DNA from: Epiperipatus broadwayi
Lineage: Eukaryota > Onychophora > Udeonychophora > Euonychophora > Peripatidae
Direction of reading: 5' to 3'
DNA: 64,000 nucleotides
NCBI GenBank assembly: GCA_028023455.1
Contig: JAQFVV010000111.1
Location: forward strand, 3,581,443 to 3,645,442
Shown: piece after piece, positions 1-11,614 of the stretch
How positions within the stretch are numbered: the stretch's first letter is position 1
How the letters are laid out: the number at the start of each line of letters is the position of its first letter
Notes under the pieces: model-generated
Databases searched by the model: none
What the model saw: only the letters and a program-made list of their open reading frames with translations
Told to the model about the DNA's origin: nothing
Made by a program: the position numbers and the translations under genes

Positions 1-411
1 TTACCTCTTGGAATAACTTGTTTATATGAATCATTAGATACATCATTCAATGATCTTGATCATATTGCCCATAGTTAATTAATAAAAGATAGTTTGTAAA
101 TTATTGTGTTTGCTTTATTAAGAATTTATTTGTACTTTATTAAGCTTAAAGTTTGTATTATTGTTAGTATTGGAATGCCAAATATTCTTTATTAATTCTA
201 TTTTGTTTTATGAGCTGTCTTTGTTTGTTATATTATTTGTTTTTATCATTCATTTAGTCGTCTACATCCTAATTCATTTATCACTTATTTCATAATTCGA
301 ATCCCATATTCATTTCATAGATCTGATTATTAACTATTTATTGGTTTTGCAAACTAAATTTATCTAGTAATATTTTGCTTATGGATTTTAATAAAATGTT
401 GTAAGATAATT

Positions 412-445
<34 letters not shown>

Positions 446-950
446 AACCATCTCTATATGAATAATAAGAATACATACATGAAAATAATGTTAAAATAAA
501 AATACTACTATTTTAAAATCAACTAGACTAGCGTGAATCGATAAATCTAAGGAAGGTTACGAAGTGTTCATGAAGATAATAACTTCCAATATCAACATCG
601 ATTAAACTAACTTTAATACAATATGGCTTCTTTTTTTTATTATTAGGATTAATTCCCCCACCCCCCAATAATTATATATATATATTTGGTTTAATAGTCA
701 TAGATCTACTATTATTATTTACTTCTTTAAAAAATAATTATTACAGTTCTTTCTTTAATATTATTAATTTTGACTAAGATTATTTTTTAGTATTAAGATA
801 AACTTACAGTAGAATAAATAGATTATTAAACACAATGGGAAATAATTTTATGAACATCTTTCTCTCTTTCTATCTATTAGTTCACACTAATACACTTATA
901 AATGCATAATTGACAAAGAGCATAAGTGCATTTATTTTATTTATTTATTT
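1..950. other. AT-rich DNA, no gene seen
   Basis: No reading frame with recognisable protein similarity is visible. The stretch holds a (TA)n run at about 413-442, a short C run near 660, and an ATTT-type simple repeat at about 930-958 that abuts the SINE which follows and is probably its tail. Confidence 0.6.
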
Positions 951-954
951 ATTT

Positions 955-1056
955 TTTTCCATATGTCATAGCATCGGCCGGGAGGCGAACCCACAACAAC
1001 CGTCTGCAACCTACTGCTTACTTGCAAAGCGGCTGCGCTGACTTCTCGGCTAACAT
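955..1056 (-). mobile_element. tRNA-derived SINE, subfamily 2 (copy 1)
   Basis: Read on the minus strand, this has an A-box-like segment (TTAGCCGAGAAG) and a B box GGTTCGCCTCC (plus strand 981-991), followed by GATGCTATGACATATGG and an A/AAAT-rich tail. It matches the copy at 44,415-44,525 over nearly its whole length, including the stretch that reads GTTGCAGACGG. The internal RNA polymerase III promoter is the visible basis for calling it tRNA-derived. No clear target duplication was found. Confidence 0.75.
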
Positions 1057-1985
1057 GGTAATAAAAATACAAATAATGATATTTTTCAAGGGACTACATT
1101 TATGAGAAAACAATTTTAAATTTTTTGCCGTTATATGCTGTGGCCTTTTTGCTTGTTTAGAAAACAAAAAGCTAAACATTTTCGAATACAAAAATAAAGC
1201 AAAATTTAAAATCCATAAGTGCATAATTCCATATTTACATAAACAATTTAAAATGATAACAAAAAGAAAGAGTCGACTGGTTTATCTATCATGAATTCAT
1301 AGGTTCAAACACTGAAAATGATGGAATAGAGCTGTAAACTATGATTCTAGAGCTATTGAGTTTATCTCTCTGCCATTACAGTAAAACAAGCATAGCATTA
1401 AGTATGATGATTGGTTTAAACCAATTTTAAAATATAGGTATAGTATTTTTAAGTTTTGTAGGTTTACATGTATCTAAGTTTTTTTTTAATCACTTTAAAA
1501 AATGCAATTATTTAATATTTATGAGAGGGAAAAGGAGTAAATTTAATTCAAAATCATAAAAATTTAACAAAATCGAATTGATAAAATATTTGAAATAATA
1601 AAAAAATTTCTGATAAATAATCTTAGCTTTTAAAGAGTCTTTTATGCAGTGCTTTTAATTGCTGTCAAAAACTTAGCTTTAAAACATTAATTATTTAGCA
1701 TTTAATTTAGTTATAATAGCAGGGATTATCTTTATGAAAAGACTTTCATGGGCTTAAATTGAGGACTCATCTGCAGTAGTTAAATAATGTTAGCATCTTT
1801 CATTAGCAGTTTATATTTATTTATTTTTATTATTAATTACAGTTTTAAATTAATGCATGTTACAATCCACTTCAAATTATCTTCATGGTCTATAACTTTC
1901 AAAGTTCATTTCTTCATCTTGCAAATTAAAAAGAAGTAACAGCTCATAAAGTCAAAGAATGTTACTTTGTAAATTTCTTCAATTA
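1057..1985. other. AT-rich DNA, no gene seen
   Basis: Both strands are broken by many stops, and no repeat family or RNA gene was recognised. The short frame on the minus strand near its start is a chance ORF overlapping SINE sequence. Confidence 0.5.
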
Positions 1986-1989
1986 TAAA

Positions 1990-2672
1990 CATGTTAAAAC
2001 AGCCAAAACTCTCTACACATATTGCCACTCAGTGCAAGCCAGAGTAATCAATGGAAACTAAAAGACTTGTGCATAAAATCCCCATCTAGTGCCCACTCAT
2101 CCAACATCCCCAGACTAGTTTCTGTCTTGTGGCCTTTGTCAGCAAGGAGCCTTGGATCTGAGAGCACTGCATCCAGATCTTAAGATTTAATGCAATCCTC
2201 CAGCAGTCACATTTTATCTCTACTTAACTACAAAACTATGAGACTTAAACTGAAAACACTATATTTTCAATCCAAGCTCATCAGCTCATATAGTCATATA
2301 GGTCTGAACTGAGTTTAGTACCTATGTATTTTGGTGTCTTTGGTTCTTTAATAACTATAGCCACCACTATCCTATTAGGCTTGAGCCAATAAACATCACA
2401 TGATCACAATTTCTTACGCTTGCTCTTAACTGTTATTAAAACAGGCAAAACTCTCTATATGTATCACCACTCAGTGCAAGCTAGAGTAATCAATGGATGT
2501 CAGAAGTCTGGGTATGTTTGATGAGTAGGCACTAGATGGGGATTTTATATACAAGCCTTCTGGCATCCATTGATTACTCTGGCTTGCACTGAGCGGCAAT
2601 ATGTATAGAGAGTTTTGCCTGTTTTAATAACAGTTAAGAGCAAACATAAGAAACGGTGATCATGTGATGTTT
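1990..2672. mobile_element. Foldback element FB-A, copy 1 (rearranged)
   Basis: The left end begins near AAAACAGCCAAAACTCTC and runs through a body shared with the copy at 20,800 (CTAGATCTTA-like, TTTTATCTCTACTTAACTAC, GTCTGAACTGAGTT). From about 2,388 to 2,672 the DNA forms a hairpin. Its left side starts ACATCACATGATCAC and its right side ends GTGATCATGTGATGT, with the GCAAAACTCTCTATATG segment in both arms. Compared with the 20.8 kb copy there is therefore an extra inverted copy of the right end. No coding sequence is present. This is a non-autonomous inverted-repeat element of unknown mobilising enzyme. Confidence 0.75.
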
Positions 2673-4315
2673 ATTGTTTTAAACATGTTCATATTTAGTT
2701 CACAACACATGTCTAAAGTTGATGTTTTAGAGTGCTTTTATAGAGGTTGGGGTCAATGAAATGTTATTAAAATATAATGTAGATATTACAGCAGAATTTG
2801 TGGACAATTAATAGTTATTGGCATTTAATATTTAAAACTACTTAGCTAGATATGAGTATGTAGCACTTTTTTTAAAGTTCGATTGTATATCATTTCATTT
2901 CTCAGAGTCATTTTTTAGTAAATTGTATGATTATGATAATGTCATAATCAATCATATTTGAATGAAAATCGATTCGATGATTATTAAATTAAATTGCATA
3001 TCAATGAGTTGTCTTTTATTTCTATTGATTTGTTTTGATTGATTATGAAATTGTTGCACTTTAATACAGCTGGGCTGTTGTTTTAACTTAATTAATATAA
3101 TGGATTTCCCATTTATTAAATAATTTATATATATATATATATATTAATATAATATACTGATCAGCTAATGTTTTAACTTTATCTGAAGATTTGGGTATTT
3201 CTTTAGAAAAACTAGATTCAATTATAAATGAAATAATTTTATCCTGCTCTTTATATATTATTAGATAAGATGACACATCCTATATTAAATAAGCTTTTAC
3301 AGCATTTGTTTTATGTATTGGCTATATTTTCTGTTATTTTTAATTTGACTTTAGCATTAATTTTTGTTTGTTTGTTTGTTTTTGCTAACATCAAATTAAA
3401 AAAAAAAGATAATTAAATAAAAATATTAGCACCTTTCAATGTGCTTAAAATATTTATTTATTTATTTATTTTATAAAGTTGTTTATTTATCATATTGTTA
3501 ATTTATAAAATATTAATATAAAATTTTTGTGGTTTCACTTGGGATAATATATTTATAAATTTTAGTTTTAAAATGTCAGATTAATTTTATTAAATATTTG
3601 CTTAATTTTATGTCAGTAATTTAATATTTATTTTCTCTATGTATTTTACTATATATATATACATTTAAATTTGTTGAACAAAAAACATAGTTATGCTAAT
3701 GTAAAATTGAAAATGAAAAGAGATATGAGAATATCAATTTAGTAAGCGCTCTCTACCAGATTTTTATGGTAATTTGTGGGTTACCATCTGATAAATCTCA
3801 CTGTAAATGTATTTACATAATGTTTCACAACCAGCCATATATTTTCTAGTATTGTATATATATATTAACATGTAGAATATATTTTATAAAATAGCAGTAT
3901 AAAAAATAGTACAAAGTTTTCATTTTACCGTCAATTTTATCCACACTAAGATTCGTAGAATTCATGTTATCTACAAATATGTGCAAACCAATGGAAGTTA
4001 CTCATTAAATTTATAAAGAGAAACTACTGTTTTATTAGCAAGGATAAAGAATATTATGTTCATGTAATTGTAGAATACGATTTTCATTTAATGTGAAAGA
4101 GATATTATATATATTATAAGACAGAAAGATGATTAAATTCATTTTCACAATCCCTACAATCTATTCATATTTTTGTTTATATAAATAAGCAGTCTTTGGT
4201 GTTTATATATTTATTTCATAAAACATTAAATATCATATTAATATTTATTGCATTTAACATCAGTATATACTTGGATGATATTACTATTTATCAATAACCA
4301 TTTTCAAAATAGACG
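2673..4315. other. AT-rich DNA, no gene seen
   Basis: There are short (TA)n runs near 3,128 and 3,650, an interrupted TTTG repeat near 3,366, and an imperfect short palindrome near 3,757-3,802 (GGTAA facing TTACC). No coding or RNA gene is supported. Confidence 0.5.
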
Positions 4316-4317
4316 AT

Positions 4318-5125
4318 TGTTTTATATAGTGCTATGTTTTAATGCTGTAATAGTGATATTAGTGATTAAGCCAATGCACATGTGCTTTAAAGATCAATTA
4401 TAAATGAATACTCTCACTTTTTCCAGACACAAGATATAGTATTTTAGAAAGAAAAGAATAAATCTACCCATTCTTTCAGCCCAAACATTTATGTATGGGA
4501 AAATCTTAAGCGTTTGGAAATGAGAGTATGAAGGTGTTAAGCAATCACTTTAAATTACTTTTGTTATGTTTGAACAAATGATGCCTGAAAATCTTTACAA
4601 TTTATGACACATCATTATTTAGTTGAAATGAAACATATATAATGAGATATTATTTTATATAGCGATATGTTTTAATACTGTAATAGTGATATTAGCAATT
4701 AAGCCAATGCACATGCACTTTAAAGATAAATTATAAATGAATACTCTCACTTTTTCCAGACTTGAGATATAGTATTTTAGAAAGAATGGAATGAATCCAC
4801 CCATTCTTTCAACTCAAACATTTATGTATGGGCAAATCTTAAGCATATGGAAATGAGAGTGTGAAGGTGTTAAACAATCACTAAATTACATTTGTTATGT
4901 TTGAACGAATGTTGCCTGCAAAATATTTACAATTTACAATGCTCTCATTTCCATATGGTTAAGATTTACCCCTACATAAATATCTAGGTCGAAAGAATGG
5001 GTGGATTCATTCCATTCTTTCTAAAATACTATATCTCATGTCTGGAAAAAGTAAGAGTGTTAGTTTATAATTTATCTTTAAAGTGCATGTGCATTGGCTT
5101 AATTGCTAATATTACTATTAAAATA
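4318..5125. repeat. Direct-direct-inverted repeat cluster
   Basis: Two direct copies of a unit of about 330 bases (about 4,321-4,606 and 4,653-4,935) share TTTTATATAG, AATAGTGATATTAG, AAGCCAATGCACATG and TACTCTCACTTTTTCCAGAC. A third, inverted copy (about 4,938-5,110) reads CATTCTTTCTAAAATACTAT and ends GCATTGGCTTAATTGCTAAT. The second and third copies together can form a long hairpin. AAAATAGACGATTG just before and AAAATAGACAATTG just after the cluster may be a diverged target duplication. It has no ORF and is probably a foldback-type non-autonomous transposon. Confidence 0.65.
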
Positions 5126-7428
5126 GACAATTGCAAAATTATACTTCAGTATATTTTTTCATACTGAAGAATAAAAAATAAATGTTTCTAATAATAAACA
5201 CCTGAGTCTCATTTTATGCAGATTTTATAAATGTGATTTTGAAGTTATGTGATTTATGTTTCTTCTTAATATCTTTTTATGTGGGTTTTTCTTTATGCAA
5301 TAAAGAAGTTCATACTTCACTATATTTATTAGATATCAAAAAATTTAAATTGTTAATAACTTATTTTGACTTGAATACTTTTTTCTTCAACAATATAATA
5401 TTATATTAGCAGCTAATGTGAATATGGCCTGAAGCTATTTAGAATCTTAGCTTTTACATAAATAACCTACTTATACTTATAAGTAAATAATAATAAAAAT
5501 AATAGATTTATACTTATGAGTATAAAAATATCGAAATAAATATTCAAATATTTTAAACGTTTAAAACATATTTTGTTAGATATAACAGAAATAAATATTC
5601 TTTTAGATTTTTAAAAATAATCAGAAATAATGAAGATTTTGTTGATTTTGTAAACTAAAAATAATCTTTCTAATGATAATGTATAATCTTTTTGTTTCAA
5701 TTGGGATCTCATTTTTTAAATATAAAAACAAAATGTGAACATTTAAAATTTATTTCAGTAGTAAACAGAAATATTTATCAAATGAAGACAAATGTATTAT
5801 TTTCTGATAAGTAATAATCATTTAATCATAGATTTTACATTGATGTGTGAAACTAAAAAAACACCAGTAAATGCTGAAATCTGAGAGAGTTTGCTGCAAT
5901 GAACAACCTCTTAAATTCCAAGTGGAGAGCTAATTAGTTATATGTCTGGATATCATGAGTTTTATAAACAATTATTAAAATCATCTCAAAGTTTAATCAC
6001 CAATTAGATTGTCGACAGAAAACCATTAACACAGCACAAGATTAAAGGTGGTACTATTTGTACTTCCACTTGAGATAAATCTGATTTCTTATCAATTCAT
6101 AAATGAACTGCATATTATCAAATAGCAATAATGATTAAAATATGTATAAAAATGTAAAATTAAATACTATAATTAATAAAAAAAGTAAAGCAAGTTTGTC
6201 TTGTATCATTTTTTTTCAAATATTTGAAATTTTTTATTAGTCATACTTTACTTCCTTATTTTTTTATGAAAATTTTAAAGTAATTTTTCCTTGTTGCTTT
6301 GCTTTTATGTGATTTCTGAAAATTACAGAACATATCCCCCAATTTTCAAGGTAAGTTAAGTCTATTTTTGTGTGATTTTTTTAATGCGTGTTTTCTGCAG
6401 AACCTATTTACTGCATAAAACGAGACCCACATATATTTAATGTTTCATTTCCACTGGTAGGAATACATATTAATTTCAAATCTCATTTAATCAATGAAGA
6501 TTTTCTGAATTTTTTCATTGCAGGTATAATTTGCAATGATGACATATACAGTTAATTTATAATAGACATTCAATATTGCATGCATCTGTATTATAATTAA
6601 CAATGTATTAATGGAATGGCTTGTAACTCTATATAATATTATACAATATTTGAGCAGTAGAAGTGATAGGGTTGAGCTGTGGTTCTTAGATTATTTTTGG
6701 CTGTTGAATCTGTTATATTATCTTTGCAGTCAACTTTTATCATATATCCTCATGGGGAACTGCTGATCAGACTTATCATCTTTATAATATTTAAGATAGT
6801 TCATATAAAAAATCAATTTATATATGTTGCAAATTTAATAAAAAAATTCACTCAGTGATTGGAATAGTGTTTGGAAAATAGGTTGCTCAATATATATATA
6901 TATATATATAATTTGAGATGCTATACTGATTATTTTTCACATTCAGCTATCACAATGGTTTGAACTGAGTGGAAACTATTATTATTTTGTGAAACTTAAT
7001 ATTTGCTAATATTTAAAGATCCAATTACATTTGTGTTTTATTTAAGATTCAGCCTTAATTTTTCAGACTTGCCATTTCTAAGATAGCACATAAAAATATT
7101 TATTTTACATCTGCTGGCAGTTTAATAAAGAGGCTGGCACATAATAAAAAGTAGAATAACATTTAAATAATTTGCTGGTGGGCAAAGATATTGCACCAGT
7201 TTATCAGTGAAAAGAAGATATTAATCTACTAGGCTTGTTAGTTTTAATAGTGAAGGTTTTGAGTAAGTTTTTAATCTTATTTGTACCCAGTAGTTGAGAA
7301 TATTTATGTACCAGTTTATTTATCAGTAATTAATATTTAGCTGAGTTGGTTAAAGTGCTAGCTACTTGAAAAAAGCTAAACTTGATTAGAATCTGAAAAA
7401 CAAACTTTAAGTTTTATCAAGTGAAACT
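5126..7428. other. AT-rich DNA, no gene seen
   Basis: Nothing coding is readable. A (TA)n run lies at about 6,890-6,910. A splice-donor-like AAGGTAAGT near 6,350 has no supporting reading frame. Confidence 0.5.
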
Positions 7429-7443
7429 TCTAAAAATATATAG

Positions 7444-7512
7444 GTTTTTTTTTTCTCATGTGTCATAGCATCAGCCGAGAAGCGAACCCGCTAACCCGGG
7501 ACAACTGCTTGA
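7444..7512 (-). mobile_element. tRNA-derived SINE, subfamily 1 (copy 2, internally deleted)
   Basis: Only the B-box half remains: minus-strand GGTTCGCTTCTCGGCTGATG and the ATGACACATGAG end. The A-box region is missing, apparently by a deletion joining ACTGCTT to the terminal GCTTGAC. A 14-base target duplication, CTAAAAATATATAG, flanks it at 7,430-7,443 and 7,513-7,526, which fixes the borders. Confidence 0.85.
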
Positions 7513-7526
7513 CTAAAAATATATAG

Positions 7527-8830
7527 TTGATTAAGTTTTTACCTAACTAGAATATTTTATATTTGTTTAAAAATTCTATAAAGGATAACATAATTTTTTT
7601 TTCTGCTTTTAAATTATAATAATGAGATCCCATGTGTTTAATACATAAACAAGCATATTCTCAATGAATTGAGTTAATTGTATTTCCTTTATATGAGTCT
7701 AACTAATTGAATTAAATATGTATAAAACAAAATCATTTATAAAACTGTTATTGCAGAGCTATGATTTATGATGTTACTACGAATAAGAAGGGCATTTAAA
7801 TGCTTTCTATTTACTCATTATTTATCTAAGATGTAAAAAGTTATATATATATAATAGTAAAATTCTAAAGTGTAAACTATGAAAATACAAAACTCACAGG
7901 ACTTCTTTATCAATATCATTAATAACAAATAATAATAGACTTGAATCTTATGGGAAAGTTGCTGAAAAAGATTCCTTTGAAACTTGCTCTTTGTGTGTTA
8001 TTGTTTCAATTTACAATTGAGAAGTTAGCTAAATAAATAATAATATAATAAAGGCTTGTTAAATACTCCTATCCATAATAAATAATTAATTATAGAGATG
8101 TTAAATAAGCTAATTATCACTGTTATATTTACGAATCTATTGTCTTGATAATTGATTAATATTTGATGCCATAATTTACATGTAATGATTGGTTAGCTTT
8201 CAGCATCTATGGTTTAATATATTTATATAAAGCTCATTATAATGACTTGGATGTTATTTTAAATCAAATCATTATTTTAGTGAATTTTTTTTTTAGTTGT
8301 TTATATTAATTTAAAATCCTTTTTATTTGTTTTTAGTAACTCTTTCTAAACGTTTTATTGATTAAGATCAAAAAAGTATAATTCATTCTGAGTTTATTAA
8401 AATTTAATCAAGCTTATTTTGAAATCCTTTTTTATTTTAAATATATCGTTTTATTCTTTAAAATTGTGATTGGACAAATCATTATCTATTTAATATGCAT
8501 AATATTAATCTACGCAAATTATTTGTTTATTTAAAAACAACAACAACAACAAAACAAAAAAGAAAATTTAAATATTAGAGAAGAATATTCATGTTATTAA
8601 GTATATGCAAAGATATAACCCTATAACAAAACAAAAAAAAACATTTGACTATAGTGGTTAAAAAAAATAATTTATCTTTCCCATACATTAGAGTTTAAGT
8701 AAGAATTAAAAGGTGGAGCTTTAAAAAATTTTTCAAAAAATATTATAGTCTTGATAATTTAATGATTAGACTGACAGTGATACTGATGCTGATGCTGATA
8801 ATAATAATCTTTCATTAAGCGACTTAATAG
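7527..8830. other. AT-rich DNA, no gene seen
   Basis: There is an AAC run near 8,539 and a GATGCT/GATAAT trinucleotide tract near 8,780-8,805. No coding signal was found. Confidence 0.5.
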
Positions 8831-8935
8831 TTAGTAAACTATTTTATAATTACCTTTAATTAGAAAACAGTTGGAAAAACATTTAAACTTCAATATACCA
8901 TTAACTTTTGAAGAAACATTGGGCATATTTTAAAA

Positions 8936-9062
8936 ATAATTTTTTTCTCATGTGTCATAGCATCAGCCGGGAAGCGAACCCGCTAAGTGAATACGCTAAG
9001 CAAACCCGCTAACCCGGGACAACTGCTTGTAAAGCAGCTACATCTCGATCACCAATGCTTGA
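8936..9062 (-). mobile_element. tRNA-derived SINE, subfamily 1 (copy 3)
   Basis: Minus strand: head GTCAAGCATTGGTGATCGAG, B box GGTTCGCTTCCCGG, tail after ATGACACATGAG. The 12-base target duplication CATATTTTAAAA is at 8,924-8,935 and 9,063-9,074. The opposite arm of the surrounding palindrome preserves the unoccupied site. A short internal duplication (CGCTAAG and AACCCGCTAA repeats) lengthens this copy. Confidence 0.9.
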
Positions 9063-9224
9063 CATATTTTAAAATGTTGTTTATGGAAATATAAATATTC
9101 ACGTTTGGAACAGAGTTGTTGATTTATTTATGGCAATAGATAAGAAAATGGTATGGGAGTAACAATCTCATTTCTTTGACATTTAATAACTTAACTTTTT
9201 TATATATGTGTTTACTTACCAGTT

Positions 9225-9338
9225 TAGTAGTAATAGTAGTAGAAGTAGTAGTAGTAGTAATAGTAATAATAATAATCATTATTACTATTACTATTACTAC
9301 TAATATTATTATAATTACTACTACTATTACTATTGTAG
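9225..9338. repeat. Palindromic trinucleotide tract (TAG/TAA then TTA/CTA)
   Basis: The first half is built of AGT/AAT triplets and the second half of ATT/ACT triplets, so the tract is its own inverted repeat around the centre near 9,275. The minus-strand frame through it gives a low-complexity Val/Ile/Thr peptide that should not be taken as a protein. Confidence 0.8.
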
Positions 9339-9468
9339 CATGATACAACTTAAACTGCTAAGAACACTCTTATATACTATAGTTAGGGGCTAAGTTCATG
9401 TTTTAATTTTTTAAAGATAAGTTATAACTGAAACACACAAGCTTATTATATACCTGTGTCTATATATG

Positions 9469-10137
9469 TAATATATAGGGTATATGAGCACAGACTTTCA
9501 CATGACCCACCACTCTCCACACTATTTCATAACATTGATACACTTGAACACATATATGTTGAAAAGATAAATAATCACCAACATATGTATTTCATGCTAA
9601 ACCAGCAATCATCAGTTGGTCCACATTACCATCTCTACACATATATGCTATAAGTGCTCAGATATATATTAATGTAGTCAAATACTTTAATGGACAGGCT
9701 TCAATCTACTCCACACTCCAACCCTTCAACTGTCCATCCAATTGAAAATCTGATGATAGAATGCTGATCTTAGGTCAACATGGGCTTGACAAGAATCTCA
9801 GCCTCAGGGTGGTCTTTGAGCATTCTATCATCAGATTTTCAATTGGATGGACGGTTGAAGAGTTGGAGTGTGGAGTAGATTGAAACATGTCCATTAAGAT
9901 ATGAGGATTGACTATCTTAATATATATCTGAGCACTTATAGCATATATGTATAGAGATGGTAATCTGGACCAACTGATGATTGCTGGTTTAGAATGAAAT
10001 ACAGATATAGAATGAAATACAGATATTGGTGATGATTCATCTTTTCAATATATATGTGTTCAAGAGTATCAGTGTTATGAGATAGTGTGGAGAGTGGTGG
10101 GTCATGTAAAAGTCTGTGCTCTTATACCCTATATATT
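9469..10137. mobile_element. Foldback element FB-B, copy 1 (full length)
   Basis: This is a near-perfect inverted repeat with arms of about 320 bases. The left end reads TAATATATAGGGTATATGAG and the right end CTCTTATACCCTATATATTA. Landmarks present in both arms are CCACTCTCCACACTATTTCA, CCAGCAATCATCAGTTGGTC, CTCCACACTCCAAC and GAAAATCTGATGATAGAATG. The short spacer lies near 9,765-9,810. No ORF fits it. Related copies are at 10,831, 11,724, 21,807 and 55,856. Confidence 0.85.
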
Positions 10138-10825
10138 AAAAGATAAGTTATTAAATATCAAAGAAATTAGATTGTACTCCCATATTATTTTATTATATTT
10201 TGCCATACACAATATTTAAAATATTCTCAACGTTTCTTTAAAAGTAAATGGTATATTGAAGTTTAAATGCTTTTACAATTGTTTTCTAATTAAAGATAAT
10301 TGTAATTTACTAGATGAAGACATCAAATATTTCAATCAATGTTTTAATATCAAAAATTCCTAATGCCTTAATATTTTATAATTTATTAAATATCAAGTCA
10401 GTTAATGAAACCTTAGTATTATTGTTAATTGATACGAAAACTAAGATGATGGAAATAAATCTTATTTTTAAGTTATTCAAAGTAAACAGGATATATGAGG
10501 ATTGTGTAAAAGAAAACCTAGACTTGTAATAAACTACAAATAAATTGACAGCGTACATTTATTTAATCATCATTATTTTCATTATCTAGAGATAAACTAT
10601 CCCTAATCTAATTATCTTTAATGCAAAAGCTTCTCTTATCCAGATAAAATTATATTGTTCTGACTATTTTAATTTTTATTTAAACATTTTGCAATGGTGT
10701 AAATAGAAACATAATCTGTATTTTAAAATATTCTATTCTTAATAGTAAATGCATGTAATATACAAAAAAACTATTTGTAATTTAATACACTCTATAAGAT
10801 TATTCACACCTGCACATATAATGTA
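10138..10825. other. Right arm of giant palindrome, then AT-rich DNA
   Basis: Up to about 10,318 this is the outer right arm of the nested palindrome. Beyond it no gene is seen. Two opposing short ORFs overlapping at 10,314-10,558 have no recognisable similarity. Confidence 0.5.
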
Positions 10826-10830
10826 ATATA

Positions 10831-10896
10831 TAAGGGATTTGAAGTCAGACTTTTAGAGTTGAGGGTCGTGTGAAAGTCTGAGTTCGAATCCCTTAT
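10831..10896. mobile_element. Foldback element FB-B, ends only (copy 2)
   Basis: A short hairpin consists of just the two element ends: TAAGGGATTTGAAGTCAGAC facing GTCTGAGTTCGAATCCCTTA. It is the smallest derivative of the FB-B family in the window, apparently an internal deletion. The right end carries GTTCGAATCCC, which resembles a tRNA B box. Confidence 0.65.
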
Positions 10897-10967
10897 ATAA
10901 AAACTATTTGTATATATACAAAAGTGTAGACAGAAATATTTATTTAAATTTTTAGCAATGGGTTTAC

Positions 10968-11160
10968 ATTAAGAAAGGGAAAGCTTATTATTGAAACCTA
11001 AAAAAAAATCATCAATTAAAAATGCCCTATAATATGGGATTTTCGATTAAAGGCTTAGTCTAACATTAAGAAAGGGAAAGCTTATTATTGAAACCTAAAG
11101 AAAATCATCAATTAAAAATGCCCTGTAATATGGGATATCGATTAAAGGCTTAGTCTAAAG
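10968..11160. repeat. Two-copy tandem duplication, about 95-base unit
   Basis: The unit from TTAAGAAAGGGAAAGCTTAT through GGCTTAGTCTAA is present twice in a row with only small changes (length of an A run, one lost TT). Nothing coding is associated with it. Confidence 0.9.
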
Positions 11161-11526
11161 TAATTTTTACGTTCAATTCAGAATTTACTGTCCATAGCTT
11201 TTTTTTCTATATCTTCTTTCAAACTTTTTTTTATTCTTAATATATTGTTTTACTTTTAGATTTCTAAACATTTCTTAAATTTAATGTAAATCTTCAGTAG
11301 TCAATCCATCTGTCATATTTTGCATTTACAGACTGAAAGATGGCTTCATTTCAATCAATTTTTTTCAGTAGTGTCAATGGTACTTGTTGTTGTCCATTTA
11401 TTTAATTATTGAGTCTAATTGTTTATCCCAACATCACTTTCTCCAATAACTACTATGAAGTCAGAAATTTTATTGTTGATGGTTTATTACATATCAAAAT
11501 TTCAGATTTATAGGTCAGCAATAAAA

Positions 11527-11560
11527 CACACACACACACACACGTATATATATATATATA
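11527..11560. repeat. (CA)n and (TA)n microsatellite
   Basis: A short run of CA dinucleotides passes directly into TA dinucleotides. Confidence 0.8.
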
Positions 11561-11614
11561 TTATTTTTAGTAAAAACCTTATATCCAAATTTAATTTAAT
11601 GTTAAATTTTATAT

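Larger units (their letters stand above)
8833..10318. repeat. Giant nested palindrome (about 1.5 kb)
   Basis: Outer arms: 8,833-8,935 plus 9,063-9,190 on the left match the reverse complement of 10,138-10,318 on the right. Shared landmarks are TTTAATTAGAAAACA, ATTTAAACTTCAATATACCA, ATGGGAGTA and ATTTAATAACTTA. The left arm carries a SINE (8,936-9,062) that is absent from the right arm. The centre holds a trinucleotide tract and the foldback element FB-B copy 1. Several layers of inverted repeat are therefore nested, and the whole block could extrude as a large cruciform. No coding sequence is present. Confidence 0.75.

Noticed and set aside
6340-6365. Splice-donor-like AAGGTAAGT as evidence for a host exon
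   Set aside because: The adjacent sequence has stops in all frames and no protein similarity; one donor motif is expected by chance.
9124-9348. Minus-strand ORF with a Val/Ile/Thr-rich segment resembling a membrane helix
   Set aside because: It is the translation of a palindromic trinucleotide tract.
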